DNA of 64,000 nt from Lachnospiraceae bacterium (lineage in GTDB: Bacteria > Bacillota > Clostridia > Lachnospirales > Lachnospiraceae): contig JAFRSH010000049.1 in NCBI GenBank assembly GCA_017427685.1, forward strand, positions 62,001 through 126,000, written 5' to 3'. Below the pieces are notes generated by a model. It was not told the origin of the DNA. It did not search any database and saw only the letters and a list, made by a program, of their open reading frames with translations. Within the stretch, counting starts at the first letter, position 1. Each line of letters starts with the position of its first letter. A program made the translations under genes and the position numbers. Below are positions 15,830 through 22,824 of this stretch, piece after piece.

Positions 15830-16315
15830 ATGAACAAAGACATTAACTTTACCCTTGCAGCTTTAGTTCCTGTTCTGCAGATGAATGGCGAGAAGGTAGT
15901 AAGTATCGAAGCGGTTCAGGACTGGTACAAGGCAAACGGCCGGGAGTATTGCAAGGAGGTAGCAGAGATAACTTACGAGGACGGCTACCAGAGATACGCA
16001 GATATCGGTTGCGACTCGAACCTTACAGCTTGCTACGACATTCTGGCTGTTATTCAGGATATAAGGCCAAAGAGCGCAAAGATCGAGAGGATCGTCCGGG
16101 ATATTTACGAGAAGCCAAAACCGGAGAAGGCACAGAAGGGCAGACGGCCCGATGCGAAATGCGGAAGCTGTGCCTACCTTGATTTAGAGGACCGTTCGAC
16201 CATAGGTTTTGAATGCCACCGACCGAATCACAATTTTAAGAGCAGTTCGGCCAGCAGGAAATATAAGACAACCCCGGCTTGCGTAGATTACAGAGCCAGA
16301 GAGGAGCAAGCGTGA
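15830..16315 (+). CDS. Unknown protein with C-terminal cysteine cluster
   Basis: The 161-residue protein starts at 15830 after GAGGAGGTG. The C-terminal 50 residues hold a putative zinc-binding set (CGSCAYLD, FECHRP, TPACVDY). The N-terminal part is helical (ALVPVLQMNGEKVVSIEAVQ). Not recognised. A related CxxC pattern occurs in the small protein encoded at 16912. Confidence 0.55.
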   Translation: MNKDINFTLAALVPVLQMNGEKVVSIEAVQDWYKANGREYCKEVAEITYEDGYQRYADIGCDSNLTACYDILAVIQDIRPKSAKIERIVRDIYEKPKPEKAQKGRRPDAKCGSCAYLDLEDRSTIGFECHRPNHNFKSSSASRKYKTTPACVDYRAREEQA

Positions 16316-16542
16316 TATATAACGGCCTTAATATTTTTATTTCCCCGTTCATGAAAACGGACGAATACGAGCAGGTCCGGAGGCATAAGCGAAACCGCAT
16401 AAACAAGAAGTGGAAAAAGAGATACGGTTTCAGGCGGAAGGACGACATGGCAAAGATGGTTGTTATCGGAAACGCGGCTTATGTGTCACAGGGCTTGTAT
16501 AAGAAGATTCAAAGAGAGGTAGCGAAGCATGAAAAGGATTGA
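16312..16542 (+). CDS. Small very basic protein, unknown
   Basis: Begins at GTG 16312 overlapping the previous stop (GTGA); 76 residues. The middle is extremely basic (RRHKRNRINKKWKKRYGFRR), suggesting nucleic-acid binding. No family recognised. Confidence 0.5.
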   Translation: MIYNGLNIFISPFMKTDEYEQVRRHKRNRINKKWKKRYGFRRKDDMAKMVVIGNAAYVSQGLYKKIQREVAKHEKD

Positions 16543-16915
16543 TCCGCACGGATTTTATAGAGGTGTGCCTTGCAGCATTGTGGCAGTCGGCATGGCAGCA
16601 GGATTTTTACCGAATCAGGTTGAGGATCTGGAACGGAACCTCCGAGCAACGAAGGCATTAAAGGTTGACGGCTACTTGACGCTTGCCAACATGAACAAGA
16701 TCGTTCGCAGGTTCCTGAGGGTTACGAAGCGCAAGGACTTTAAGAGAGGCGAGCGCCCGACGCTTTCAGAATGGGCAAGCGAGAACTTTCTTGTTAAAGC
16801 CGTTGTGTGCCTGAAAGGGCATTACATATATTTTGACAGCGGCGAAGATTACTATTCATTTTTCGAGAACGAGAACGACGAGGTCGTTACGGTTTGGGAG
16901 GTTGAGAAGGAATGA
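16529..16915 (+). CDS. Unknown protein, possibly papain-like fold
   Basis: The 128-residue protein has Cys15 in GVPCSIVAVG near the start and GHYIYFDSGEDYY near the end. The order Cys-helix, then Gly-His-Tyr in a strand, then Asp, resembles C39/NlpC-type cysteine peptidase folds. The similarity is structural impression only; the protein may be inactive or unrelated. It overlaps both neighbours slightly. Confidence 0.55.
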   Translation: MKRIDPHGFYRGVPCSIVAVGMAAGFLPNQVEDLERNLRATKALKVDGYLTLANMNKIVRRFLRVTKRKDFKRGERPTLSEWASENFLVKAVVCLKGHYIYFDSGEDYYSFFENENDEVVTVWEVEKE

Positions 16916-17094
16916 TTAAATCAAGACGAGCAACGACAGCCGAGGATCAGGGAAGGAGCTGCGATAATTGCCATTTCATGGAACGCGGCGAAAGCGTAGA
17001 CCGCTGCAAGATTGACGGCGCTATTTGTAGACATCAGGATGCCCCGGCACTTAAATCAATTATTTGCAGGAAGCATAAGGAGAAGAAGGCATGA
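16912..17094 (+). CDS. Small zinc-finger-like protein
   Basis: A 60-residue protein with SCDNCHFMERG, RCKIDGAICRH and a final ICRKHKEKK: six cysteines and several histidines that could bind one or two zinc ions. ATGA overlap with the preceding gene. Function unknown. Confidence 0.55.
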   Translation: MIKSRRATTAEDQGRSCDNCHFMERGESVDRCKIDGAICRHQDAPALKSIICRKHKEKKA

Positions 17095-17261
17095 GCTGGA
17101 AGGAAGAATGGGAAGATATGAATAACCTTTTTGATTATGGGCGAGATCTTGCGGAAGTTTTTTCTCGGAGCATATCTGAACATAACGTGCAAAGGACTTC
17201 CGGAAGAAAAGGCGGTACAGATTGCTTACAGCACAGCCTCGATCTATGCGACATTCAATAA
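17091..17261 (+). CDS. Short frame, possible frameshifted start of the next gene
   Basis: A 56-codon frame starts with the best ribosome site in this stretch (AAGGAGAAGAAGG) and overlaps the previous stop as ATGA. After MSWKEEWEDMNNLFDYG the sequence loses protein-like character, whereas the +1-shifted frame from 17137 looks like a genuine protein. It may be an independent micro-protein, or the true N-terminus of the 17137 product separated by a frameshift. Confidence 0.3.
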   Translation: MSWKEEWEDMNNLFDYGRDLAEVFSRSISEHNVQRTSGRKGGTDCLQHSLDLCDIQ

Positions 17262-17373
17262 GCCGCAACCGCCGATCAGAATCCGGCTTGATCCGGCTCC
17301 AAAGGAAAGCAAGGATGATAAGCCAGACAAGAAAAGTAAAGGAAAGGACGGTAAGAAGGATGAACAGAGCTGA
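17137..17373 (+). CDS. Small lysine-tailed protein, unknown
   Basis: A 78-residue protein with a short hydrophobic N-terminal half (GEILRKFFLGAYLNITCKGL) and a proline/lysine/aspartate-rich tail. The ATG at 17137 has only a weak ribosome site. The upstream frame beginning at 17091 has a strong one, so expression might depend on coupling or a frameshift. Not recognised. Confidence 0.45.
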   Translation: MGEILRKFFLGAYLNITCKGLPEEKAVQIAYSTASIYATFNKPQPPIRIRLDPAPKESKDDKPDKKSKGKDGKKDEQS

Positions 17374-17668
17374 CAGAAGGAAGTGGGCGAAGGCATACAG
17401 GGAGCTTGAAGGGATCCAGAAGCGGAATCCGCAAGCGAAGGTTATAGGCAGGCAGGAAGAAGCAACGCCCGATTTTTCAGAGGTTACAAACGAGAAGCTG
17501 TGTCAGGGGATCGTTTATATTTTGAACGAGCTCCGCAGCAGGGGTTACAGGGTTTGCGATTTCGACCATAAGGAACGGAGCCTGCAGCAGATCCAGATCA
17601 TGGGCGAAAACATATACTTTTTAGCAGCACCCGAGGAGGAACAAGATGGGGAAAAGGAAACGGATTAA
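17360..17668 (+). CDS. Unknown early protein
   Basis: A 102-residue protein starting at ATG 17360 with GAAGGATG context inside the end of the previous gene. It begins with a basic segment (MNRADRRKWAKAYRELEG). The second half, YRVCDFDHKERSLQQIQIMG, looks globular. The stop overlaps the start of the ArpU-like regulator. Not recognised. Confidence 0.55.
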   Translation: MNRADRRKWAKAYRELEGIQKRNPQAKVIGRQEEATPDFSEVTNEKLCQGIVYILNELRSRGYRVCDFDHKERSLQQIQIMGENIYFLAAPEEEQDGEKETD

Positions 17669-18173
17669 CGATTTTGACGAGAGGCTTACAGAGGAAGCAG
17701 AAGTTTTGAACCGGTATTTATTTCAATACCGAGATTGCATAGCCAAGAAGAAGATGCTGGAGCGCAGGAAGGAAGAAATAAGAGCCGAGTTCTCACCGCT
17801 TAAAAGCCCGAGGCTTGACGGTATGCCGCGCGGAGGGAGCTTTCAGGACACCCCGGTGGCCGCGCTTATGTACAGGCTTGACGAGATAGACGAGAAGATC
17901 GAAGCGCAGATGAGCAGGGCGAGCAAGATTCTTACGGACATTATGAACATAATAGATCTGCTGCCCGAGACCACACCGGAGGAGATTCTTTCAAAGGCGA
18001 TCATCGAGAACCGATATATTGACCGGTTCGGATGGGAGCGAGTGTGCCGGGAGAACCACTGTAGCCGGAGCAAGATTAACCGCCACTGGAAGCGAGGACT
18101 TTATGCCTTACTTGATTTCAAGAAGGTTAAGAAGATTCTTGAAGATTATTACAAGGAGGAGCCGCAATGTTAA
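17646..18173 (+). CDS. ArpU/DUF1492-like late transcription regulator
   Basis: The 175-residue protein has a long N-terminal coiled coil (about 15-110) and a C-terminal sigma-70-region-4-like HTH (about 120-165, with IENRYIDRFGWERVCRENHCSRSKINRHW). This layout fits the RinA/ArpU/DUF1492 group of phage activators of late (packaging and structural) genes. It is near the end of the early operon, as usual for the group. A likely target is the region before the packaging genes at 24-25 kb. Confidence 0.75.
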   Translation: MGKRKRINDFDERLTEEAEVLNRYLFQYRDCIAKKKMLERRKEEIRAEFSPLKSPRLDGMPRGGSFQDTPVAALMYRLDEIDEKIEAQMSRASKILTDIMNIIDLLPETTPEEILSKAIIENRYIDRFGWERVCRENHCSRSKINRHWKRGLYALLDFKKVKKILEDYYKEEPQC

Positions 18174-18466
18174 CGCTGCCGATTAAAAAGAAATGGTTCG
18201 ATATGATTCTTTCGGGCGAGAAAAAGGAAGAATACAGGGATTACAAGCCATATTATACATCAAGGTTCAGGAAGTTATGGCAAGGATCCTTGATCGGCTA
18301 CGCGGCCAAGCGCAAGGTTATTTTCAGGAACGGCTACGGAAGAAACAGCCCTCAAATTGAAGCGACAGTTGCGCTTGACTACGGCGAAGGCCGCCCTGAA
18401 TGGGGAGCCGTGCCGGGAAGAAATTACTACATTTTGAAGATTCAGAGCATACGGAAAATTGATTGA
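18167..18466 (+). CDS. ASCH-domain protein
   Basis: The 99-residue protein is an ASCH (PUA-like) domain: the start MLTLPIKKKWFDMILSGEKK with the GEKKEEYR motif is diagnostic. ASCH proteins bind RNA or modified nucleotides, and some hydrolyse N4-acetylcytidine. In phages the role is unknown. Its ATG overlaps the end of the late-regulator gene. Confidence 0.85.
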   Translation: MLTLPIKKKWFDMILSGEKKEEYRDYKPYYTSRFRKLWQGSLIGYAAKRKVIFRNGYGRNSPQIEATVALDYGEGRPEWGAVPGRNYYILKIQSIRKID

Positions 18467-18515
18467 CCGAAGCTAAAGGAAACGCTAAAATATAATTTTT
18501 GAAAGGAGCAGCGAT

Positions 18516-18923
18516 ATGGAAGAAAAAATTTTGACAGCCGAGCAGATGATGGAGGAGTGTGCCGCGCACCCCGAGAAGCAGCAGATCTTTACCCTCGAGA
18601 AAATGTTGAGGGAAGCCGAGTACCCGTTCTGGTTTAATTACAGAGACGACCTGCGCCCGACCCCGTTCGGAGAGATGAGCGCCGACGACATTAACTGGGA
18701 GGAGTACAATTTCTTAATTGAAGTAGGCAGGCTTGCAGGTTATAACCTTGCGGAGCTTTCAATTACTTTCAGTACCGGGAAGGACAAGACGAAGCTCGAA
18801 GTTTTAGACATGAGAGGCGCGAAGGATAACCCGGAGGCGAAGGCCGAGGACGGAGAGCTCACGGTAGACTTGACCGCAGAAGAAGCGATGGAGATCATCG
18901 AGAAATTTTTTGAAACGGTTTAA
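18516..18923 (+). CDS. Unknown acidic protein
   Basis: A strongly acidic 135-residue protein with helical segments (LTAEQMMEECAAHPEKQQIF, TAEEAMEIIEKFFETV) and an FWFNYRDDLRP centre. It is the last gene of the rightward early operon, followed by a terminator. Acidity and position are compatible with an anti-host or anti-defence protein, but nothing specific is recognised. Confidence 0.55.
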   Translation: MEEKILTAEQMMEECAAHPEKQQIFTLEKMLREAEYPFWFNYRDDLRPTPFGEMSADDINWEEYNFLIEVGRLAGYNLAELSITFSTGKDKTKLEVLDMRGAKDNPEAKAEDGELTVDLTAEEAMEIIEKFFETV

Positions 18924-19016
18924 TCGGAAACTGTGTCCGAAACAACATGAGCGGACCATGTGGAAAGTATGTGGATTCATGTGGATAGCGCAAAACTGTG
19001 CCGCATACACAGAAAA

Positions 19017-19056
19017 GGCAGCGGGATTTTTGAGGATCCTGCTGCCGATTTTTTGT
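19017..19056 (+). terminator. Terminator of the rightward early operon
   Basis: An 11-bp stem, GGCAGCGGGAT (19017-19027) with ATCCTGCTGCC (19036-19046), one G-U, 8-nt loop, followed by GATTTTTTG. It separates the early operon from the oppositely transcribed cassette. Confidence 0.85.
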
Positions 19057-19058
19057 TA

Positions 19059-19102
19059 TACGTAAGTATATACGTAAGTAGTTCCGGGAAACTACGTAAG
19101 TA
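19059..19102. repeat. Three direct repeats TACGTAAGTA
   Basis: Exact copies at 19059-19068, 19071-19080 and 19093-19102, between the early terminator and the 3' end of the leftward cassette. The core word resembles the GGCGTAAGG of the iterons only in CGTAAG. Function unknown. Confidence 0.5.
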
Positions 19103-19104
19103 TA

Positions 19105-19323
19105 TTATTTTTGATTGATAACCGCCTCGATCGGAACACCCAGCGCATCAGACATTTTTTTGACGACCGCAACCGCAGCCATATTGATATCATTTTTGCC
19201 CTGTTCGTAGGCCTCGATAGTTCGCAGCGGTATGCCGGTTCTTTCAGAAAGAGCCTTCCGGGTAAGACCGGCGCTGTGCCGCGCAGCTTCCAGAGCGGAC
19301 GGGTTCGGATTCTTTTTAGGCAT
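19105..19323 (-). CDS. XRE-family HTH regulator, second of a tandem pair
   Basis: The 72-residue protein has an N-terminal extension MPKKNPNPSALE followed by a helix-turn-helix (LTRKALSERTGIPLRTIEAY). It overlaps the upstream HTH gene by 8 nt and is clearly its paralogue (same MPKxNPNPxxLE opening and AGLTRK core), so the pair arose by duplication. Two different recognition helices could bind different operators, or the proteins may form heterodimers. Confidence 0.8.
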   Translation of the reverse strand: MPKKNPNPSALEAARHSAGLTRKALSERTGIPLRTIEAYEQGKNDINMAAVAVVKKMSDALGVPIEAVINQK

Positions 19324-19546
19324 CAGACTCGCCTCCTTCCAGAATTTGACGCGGAGGAACGCCCAGAACCTCAGCAACCGAGATAACATCAATAGCCCTT
19401 GCGTTATTGATACTGCGGCGGCCAAGTTCGCAGGATTTCAGCGTATCAAAGCTCATGCCGGATTTTTCGGCGAGTTGTTTTCTTGTAAGACCGGCCGCAC
19501 GGCGAGCGATCTCAAGCGGCGTAGGGTTTGGGTTGAATTTCGGCAT
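19316..19546 (-). CDS. XRE-family HTH regulator, first of a tandem pair
   Basis: The 76-residue protein has the motif AGLTRKQLAEKSGMSFDTLK, a helix-turn-helix, after MPKFNPNPTPLE. It is driven by a consensus promoter whose spacer contains an inverted repeat found again in the cassette, so it probably represses itself and the cassette. It is the first gene of a two-gene HTH operon at the left end of the cassette. Confidence 0.82.
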   Translation of the reverse strand: MPKFNPNPTPLEIARRAAGLTRKQLAEKSGMSFDTLKSCELGRRSINNARAIDVISVAEVLGVPPRQILEGGESDA

Positions 19547-19607
19547 ATCGCTACCTCCAAAAAATTTTTTGAAAGAACGCCGGAGACGAGGATCCCCGGC
19601 GCGTATT

Positions 19608-19636
19608 ATTATACGGCTTTAACCGTAGTTTGTCAA
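19608..19636 (-). promoter_or_regulatory. Consensus promoter of the tandem HTH genes with embedded operator
   Basis: On the minus strand: TTGACA (19636-19631), 17-nt spacer, TATAAT (19613-19608). The spacer holds the inverted repeat TACGG-N6-CCGTA (19612-19627), matching the perfect ACTACGG-N6-CCGTAGT at 21270-21289. Confidence 0.8.
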
Positions 19637-20104
19637 TCAAAATCCGTACTTCGCGCGGATATTTTTGTAGACAGGTGTGTCGAGAATAGCGCGCTTCCTG
19701 CAGGAGTTCAGGTAACGCAGCGGAAGTTTGAAAGACTTATAGCCGGTATGGATTGTTTCAAAGTACATCGGGCTGGGTTCGGATTCATGGCCGGAGCGGT
19801 TCATAATATACACCATAGCCGTGATCGTTTCGCCGTTCTTCATAACAACCTCGATATTTTCCTTGCGGTACAGGTTCGGAAAGCCCTCGTAGCGGTCAAG
19901 GTTTCTTTCGTCCGCTTCGGAGATTTCCCAAACGCCGACCGGACAATCCTCGCCCGGTTCGGGTTCGATACTTGCAACGCCGTAGAATTTCAGGCGATAA
20001 TTTTTGATAACGCCGGAGCCGTAGACAGTAGCATCAGGACAGCGGTGAGCCATCTGGCCAAGATGGAGATTTGAGCCGTAGCATACATATAATTTTTTGT
20101 TCAT
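19637..20104 (-). CDS. Gamma-glutamylcyclotransferase-like protein
   Basis: The 155-residue protein has the fold signature YGSN at residues 9-12, a DRYEGFP motif with the likely catalytic Glu73, and VGVWEISEADE, typical of the GGCT/AIG2 superfamily. These enzymes release 5-oxoproline from gamma-glutamyl-amines or peptides. It shares the leftward cassette with an amidoligase-like gene (22825-23793). Such pairs have been described in bacteria and phages, where one enzyme makes and the other removes an amide tag. The substrate is unknown. Confidence 0.85.
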   Translation of the reverse strand: MNKKLYVCYGSNLHLGQMAHRCPDATVYGSGVIKNYRLKFYGVASIEPEPGEDCPVGVWEISEADERNLDRYEGFPNLYRKENIEVVMKNGETITAMVYIMNRSGHESEPSPMYFETIHTGYKSFKLPLRYLNSCRKRAILDTPVYKNIRAKYGF

Positions 20105-20138
20105 GGTTTTATCCTCCTTGTAGGTATAAGATTTTTTG

Positions 20139-20351
20139 TTAGGCTTGCGCCGGGATTTCAGCGTAATCCCGGAAGAAGATATATTCGAGCATTGTTACTT
20201 TTTGATGGAGATCCGTGCTTTTCTTGCAGGCCTCCGTAAATTCATTGTTGAGAAGAACCTCGTAAGGAATTGTGTTAAGCATTATATGCCACTTTTCCTG
20301 ATCCGAAAGCTGTGCCCAGTTCGGAACCTTTTTCTTTGTTTCGTTTTTCAT
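20139..20351 (-). CDS. Small helical protein, paralogue of the next gene's C-terminus
   Basis: A 70-residue protein starting at ATG 20351 after GGAGG. Its core (LSDQEKWHIMLNTIPYEVLL, then DLHQKVTMLEYIFFRDYAEI) matches the C-terminal half of the protein encoded at 20365-20748. Not recognised as a named family. Confidence 0.6.
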   Translation of the reverse strand: MKNETKKKVPNWAQLSDQEKWHIMLNTIPYEVLLNNEFTEACKKSTDLHQKVTMLEYIFFRDYAEIPAQA

Positions 20352-20364
20352 AACCACGCCTCCT

Positions 20365-20748
20365 TTAAGCATAATTTTTGAAATAAATTTGTTCGAGTAA
20401 TACGACCTTTTCCCGGAGATCGGTGCAGGCTTTCAGGGTTTCCTTGATCGGGCTTTCAAGTAAAGCCGTGTAAGGAATTTCGTCAAGCAAGATTTCGTAG
20501 CGCTTGATATCCGGAAGTTTGAACCAACGTTCCTTGAATTTCTTTTCGTTTTCTTCGGACCAGCGGCAGATCGTTTTCATGGCCTCGTCCGGGATATAAT
20601 TTACCGGATCCGCTACATAAAATTTGATGCGGCCGTATTCAGATATGTGCCCGATAACCTTATAATCGCCGTTTTCATATACGGCCTTGTTGCAGAGCGT
20701 AATCCCGTTTCCGAGACAGCCACCGAAAAGCTCAAATTTTTTATTCAT
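20365..20748 (-). CDS. Unknown cassette protein with duplicated C-terminal module
   Basis: The 127-residue protein has an N-terminal beta-rich half (FELFGGCLGNGITLCNKAVY) and a helical C-terminal half (KRYEILLDEIPYTALLESPI, KACTDLREKVVLLEQIYFKNYA) homologous to the neighbouring 70-residue protein. The N-terminal part resembles small phage proteins that start by describing a cofactor-like beta fold, but no family is assigned. Confidence 0.6.
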   Translation of the reverse strand: MNKKFELFGGCLGNGITLCNKAVYENGDYKVIGHISEYGRIKFYVADPVNYIPDEAMKTICRWSEENEKKFKERWFKLPDIKRYEILLDEIPYTALLESPIKETLKACTDLREKVVLLEQIYFKNYA

Positions 20749-20936
20749 AACCTCGCCTCCTTTGTAAGTTTTCTTTGTTCGTAGCAATACAGCTGGTTAA
20801 TTGTTTTGTAGAGAAGTTCGTTATCTTTGCCGGATAATTTTTCTTCATTGAAAGCCCGGTCAATTTCTTTTTCGATTTCCCAGAGCTCATGCTCGGTTTT
20901 TGCGTTCAGGATTCTTTCAAGAAATTTTTTGAACAT
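20745..20936 (-). CDS. Small helical cassette protein
   Basis: A 63-residue charged helical protein (MFKKFLERILNAKTEHELWE, EIDRAFNEEKLSGKDN). Its 3' end overlaps the next gene's start by 4 nt. Unknown function. Confidence 0.5.
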   Translation of the reverse strand: MFKKFLERILNAKTEHELWEIEKEIDRAFNEEKLSGKDNELLYKTINQLYCYEQRKLTKEARL

Positions 20937-21024
20937 AACTTTTACCTCCGTATTTTTTTTGAGCCTGCCATCATCAGCGCCGGGAGGCTATCCCCGACGG
21001 ACGCTCCGCCCGGAGCGTTTCGGC

Positions 21025-21246
21025 TTAAAACGAGATGCTTTCAATATTTTCAAAAGGAACCAGCCGGAAACCCTTGTCATTTTCTGCCCCGTAGCAGGTA
21101 TATTCAAACACTACAAATTTTTCGTAGATTTCTTTCCGGTTCATTTCGGCACTGAATTTTTCGCCGGATTTCAGGTAGATTGTTACGCGTTTATCTTCGC
21201 GTTTATTTATAAGGTTGCTGGCTTCGCAGAATGATTTTTGATTCAT
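21025..21246 (-). CDS. Small beta-rich cassette protein
   Basis: A 73-residue protein alternating short strands (RVTIYLKSGEKFSAEM, VVFEYTCYG, FRLVPFENIESISF). The pattern resembles a small SH3/Lsm-like barrel. It is served by its own promoter (21303-21331) with the cassette operator between promoter and gene. Function unknown. Confidence 0.55.
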   Translation of the reverse strand: MNQKSFCEASNLINKREDKRVTIYLKSGEKFSAEMNRKEIYEKFVVFEYTCYGAENDKGFRLVPFENIESISF

Positions 21247-21269
21247 AACAACACCTCCGTCTTTTGTTT

Positions 21270-21289
21270 ACTACGGTTAAAGCCGTAGT
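21270..21289. promoter_or_regulatory. Perfect cassette operator ACTACGG-N6-CCGTAGT
   Basis: Perfect 7-bp inverted repeat around TTAAAG, located just downstream of a leftward promoter. Related copies lie at 19612-19629 and 24730-24749. The tandem HTH proteins are the natural candidates to bind it. Confidence 0.65.
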
Positions 21290-21302
21290 TGATTGTGAGT
21301 GA

Positions 21303-21331
21303 ATGATAGCTCTGGGAACCGGGGAAGTCAA
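21303..21331 (-). promoter_or_regulatory. Leftward promoter inside the cassette
   Basis: Minus strand: TTGACT (21331-21326), 17-nt spacer, TATCAT (21308-21303). The sequence around the -35 (AAAAAAAGACTTGACTTCC) is repeated at the promoter before the amidoligase gene. Confidence 0.7.
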
Positions 21332-21374
21332 GTCTTTTTTTGAAAAATTTTTGACCGCCCCGGCAGCAGGATTT

Positions 21375-21734
21375 TTAAGCCGTGATTTTTTCGAGGATCG
21401 GGAGCGCAGCCTCGGCGAGTTGCTTCTTGCGCAGCATATATCCGGATTTAGGCTGTCTCTTAATTGCAGTTTCCGCAGCCTTTTTTGTTTTGATACCGTA
21501 GCCTGCAGCATGGATTAAAATTTTGACCTCGGCTGGATCCATTTTGATGGCCTTCAGGCTTGCCGTGTTGACGTTGAAATCTTCAGGATCGCCCGGCCGG
21601 AGATCCGTCGCCACCGGGAGGAACCCGGGATCCGGAATATTCCAAACATAGAATCCTGCCGGGATTTTTTCGACGATTTCAAAGCGATAAACTGTGCCGT
21701 AGCCGTTGTCAAGTTCGATAAAGTTTTTGTTCAT
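21375..21734 (-). CDS. Unknown cassette protein
   Basis: The 119-residue protein starts at ATG 21734 after AGGAGGTG. An N-terminal beta-rich part (YRFEIVEKIPAGFYVWNIPD) is followed by a helical basic tail (KKAAETAIKRQPKSGYMLRK). Not recognised. Confidence 0.55.
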   Translation of the reverse strand: MNKNFIELDNGYGTVYRFEIVEKIPAGFYVWNIPDPGFLPVATDLRPGDPEDFNVNTASLKAIKMDPAEVKILIHAAGYGIKTKKAAETAIKRQPKSGYMLRKKQLAEAALPILEKITA

Positions 21735-21754
21735 AAGAGCACCTCCTTTTTTGA

Positions 21755-22042
21755 TTAAAAGCACGGAACCGGATCCGGGCTGTACTGGTTGTAAATTTTT
21801 GCGGCTTTTTCGTAGGCCTTTTTCATTGTTTCCCAGCCGCGAGATGTGTCCGTTTTGAAATCTACCGAGAGATCGAAACCGCCGTACTCGCAGATCGTAA
21901 CCACGAAATTTTTTTGCTTCCGGTTGCAGCCCCACTGCTCGAGGGTGATTTTTCCGTAGCCGTTTTCGTTTTCGTATTCCGCCCAGATATTTTCTGTTTC
22001 GGCGGCCATTGTTGGAGCGTAGCTGTAATTATTGATATCCAT
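21755..22042 (-). CDS. Unknown cassette protein
   Basis: A 95-residue protein with aromatic-rich acidic start (YSYAPTMAAETENIWAEYEN) and a mixed body (NFVVTICEYGGFDLSVDF). Good ribosome site AAGGAGG upstream. Not recognised. Confidence 0.55.
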   Translation of the reverse strand: MDINNYSYAPTMAAETENIWAEYENENGYGKITLEQWGCNRKQKNFVVTICEYGGFDLSVDFKTDTSRGWETMKKAYEKAAKIYNQYSPDPVPCF

Positions 22043-22147
22043 ATTTATGCCTCCTTGAAAATTTTTTGTTGCCCTTCCGGGAATACCGCCCCGGGGAGTC
22101 GAACCCCGGGAGAAAAGCGCCGCCGCGATAAAGAAATTTTTTGAGGA

Positions 22148-22708
22148 TCAATCCCAAGTATTTTGATAAACCGACTGACCGCCCCACGGACGAACGGTGC
22201 AGTATTCAGTTTTGATATAAATGCTTTCGTCGTAGTTGCTTTTCATAACCATTTTTTGAACCGGATCATTGATCTTGTTTTCAGGATCCGCCAGAACGCG
22301 CTCGGAGCCGCCGCGTTCAGTAGATTCTATTTTTTGACCGATCCGCTGGAGCTCGACCTTGCAAGCGGAGATTATTTTTGTAACCTGAAAGAATTCAACA
22401 ATCGTCATATTGTAGCCAAAAGACCCGTAGAAAATATCGCCGACTTTCACGCCGTACTTATTTTTTGGAGCCGATACCGGAGCCGGAGCGGAGACCTGTG
22501 CCTCGGGGATTGTTACCGCAGCCGATCCGCCGGAGAGTTGTGTCGCGAGAGCCATGCGCTCCGCGGTATTTTTTGCGTACCATAATTTTTTAACGCCGTG
22601 CCACCTGAATCCGAGATTTTTTAAGGTTTCCCTGATTTCGTTTGTGGGCTTGCTTTCAAAAGTAAGCTCGATCCCGTTAAATTGATTGTTGATTGCCATT
22701 GTACACAT
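22148..22708 (-). CDS. Unknown cassette protein with GFRW-type N-terminal domain
   Basis: The 186-residue protein begins with a small domain (IELTFESKPTNEIRETLKNL then GFRWHGVKKLWYAK) seen at the N-terminus of varied phage and plasmid proteins. A proline/alanine linker (about 70-90) and a second domain (VKVGDIFYGSFGYNMTIVEF) follow. The second half reads as a beta barrel. Function unknown. Confidence 0.6.
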   Translation of the reverse strand: MCTMAINNQFNGIELTFESKPTNEIRETLKNLGFRWHGVKKLWYAKNTAERMALATQLSGGSAAVTIPEAQVSAPAPVSAPKNKYGVKVGDIFYGSFGYNMTIVEFFQVTKIISACKVELQRIGQKIESTERGGSERVLADPENKINDPVQKMVMKSNYDESIYIKTEYCTVRPWGGQSVYQNTWD

Positions 22709-22824
22709 AAGCGTTACCTCCTAATTTTTGAAATTATTTTTTCGGCACTATTGCCGGAGAACCCGGATCCGGAGTCGAACCGGATATTTTTTGAACCGTT
22801 CCCGGGTTTAAGGGGAACCGGAGA

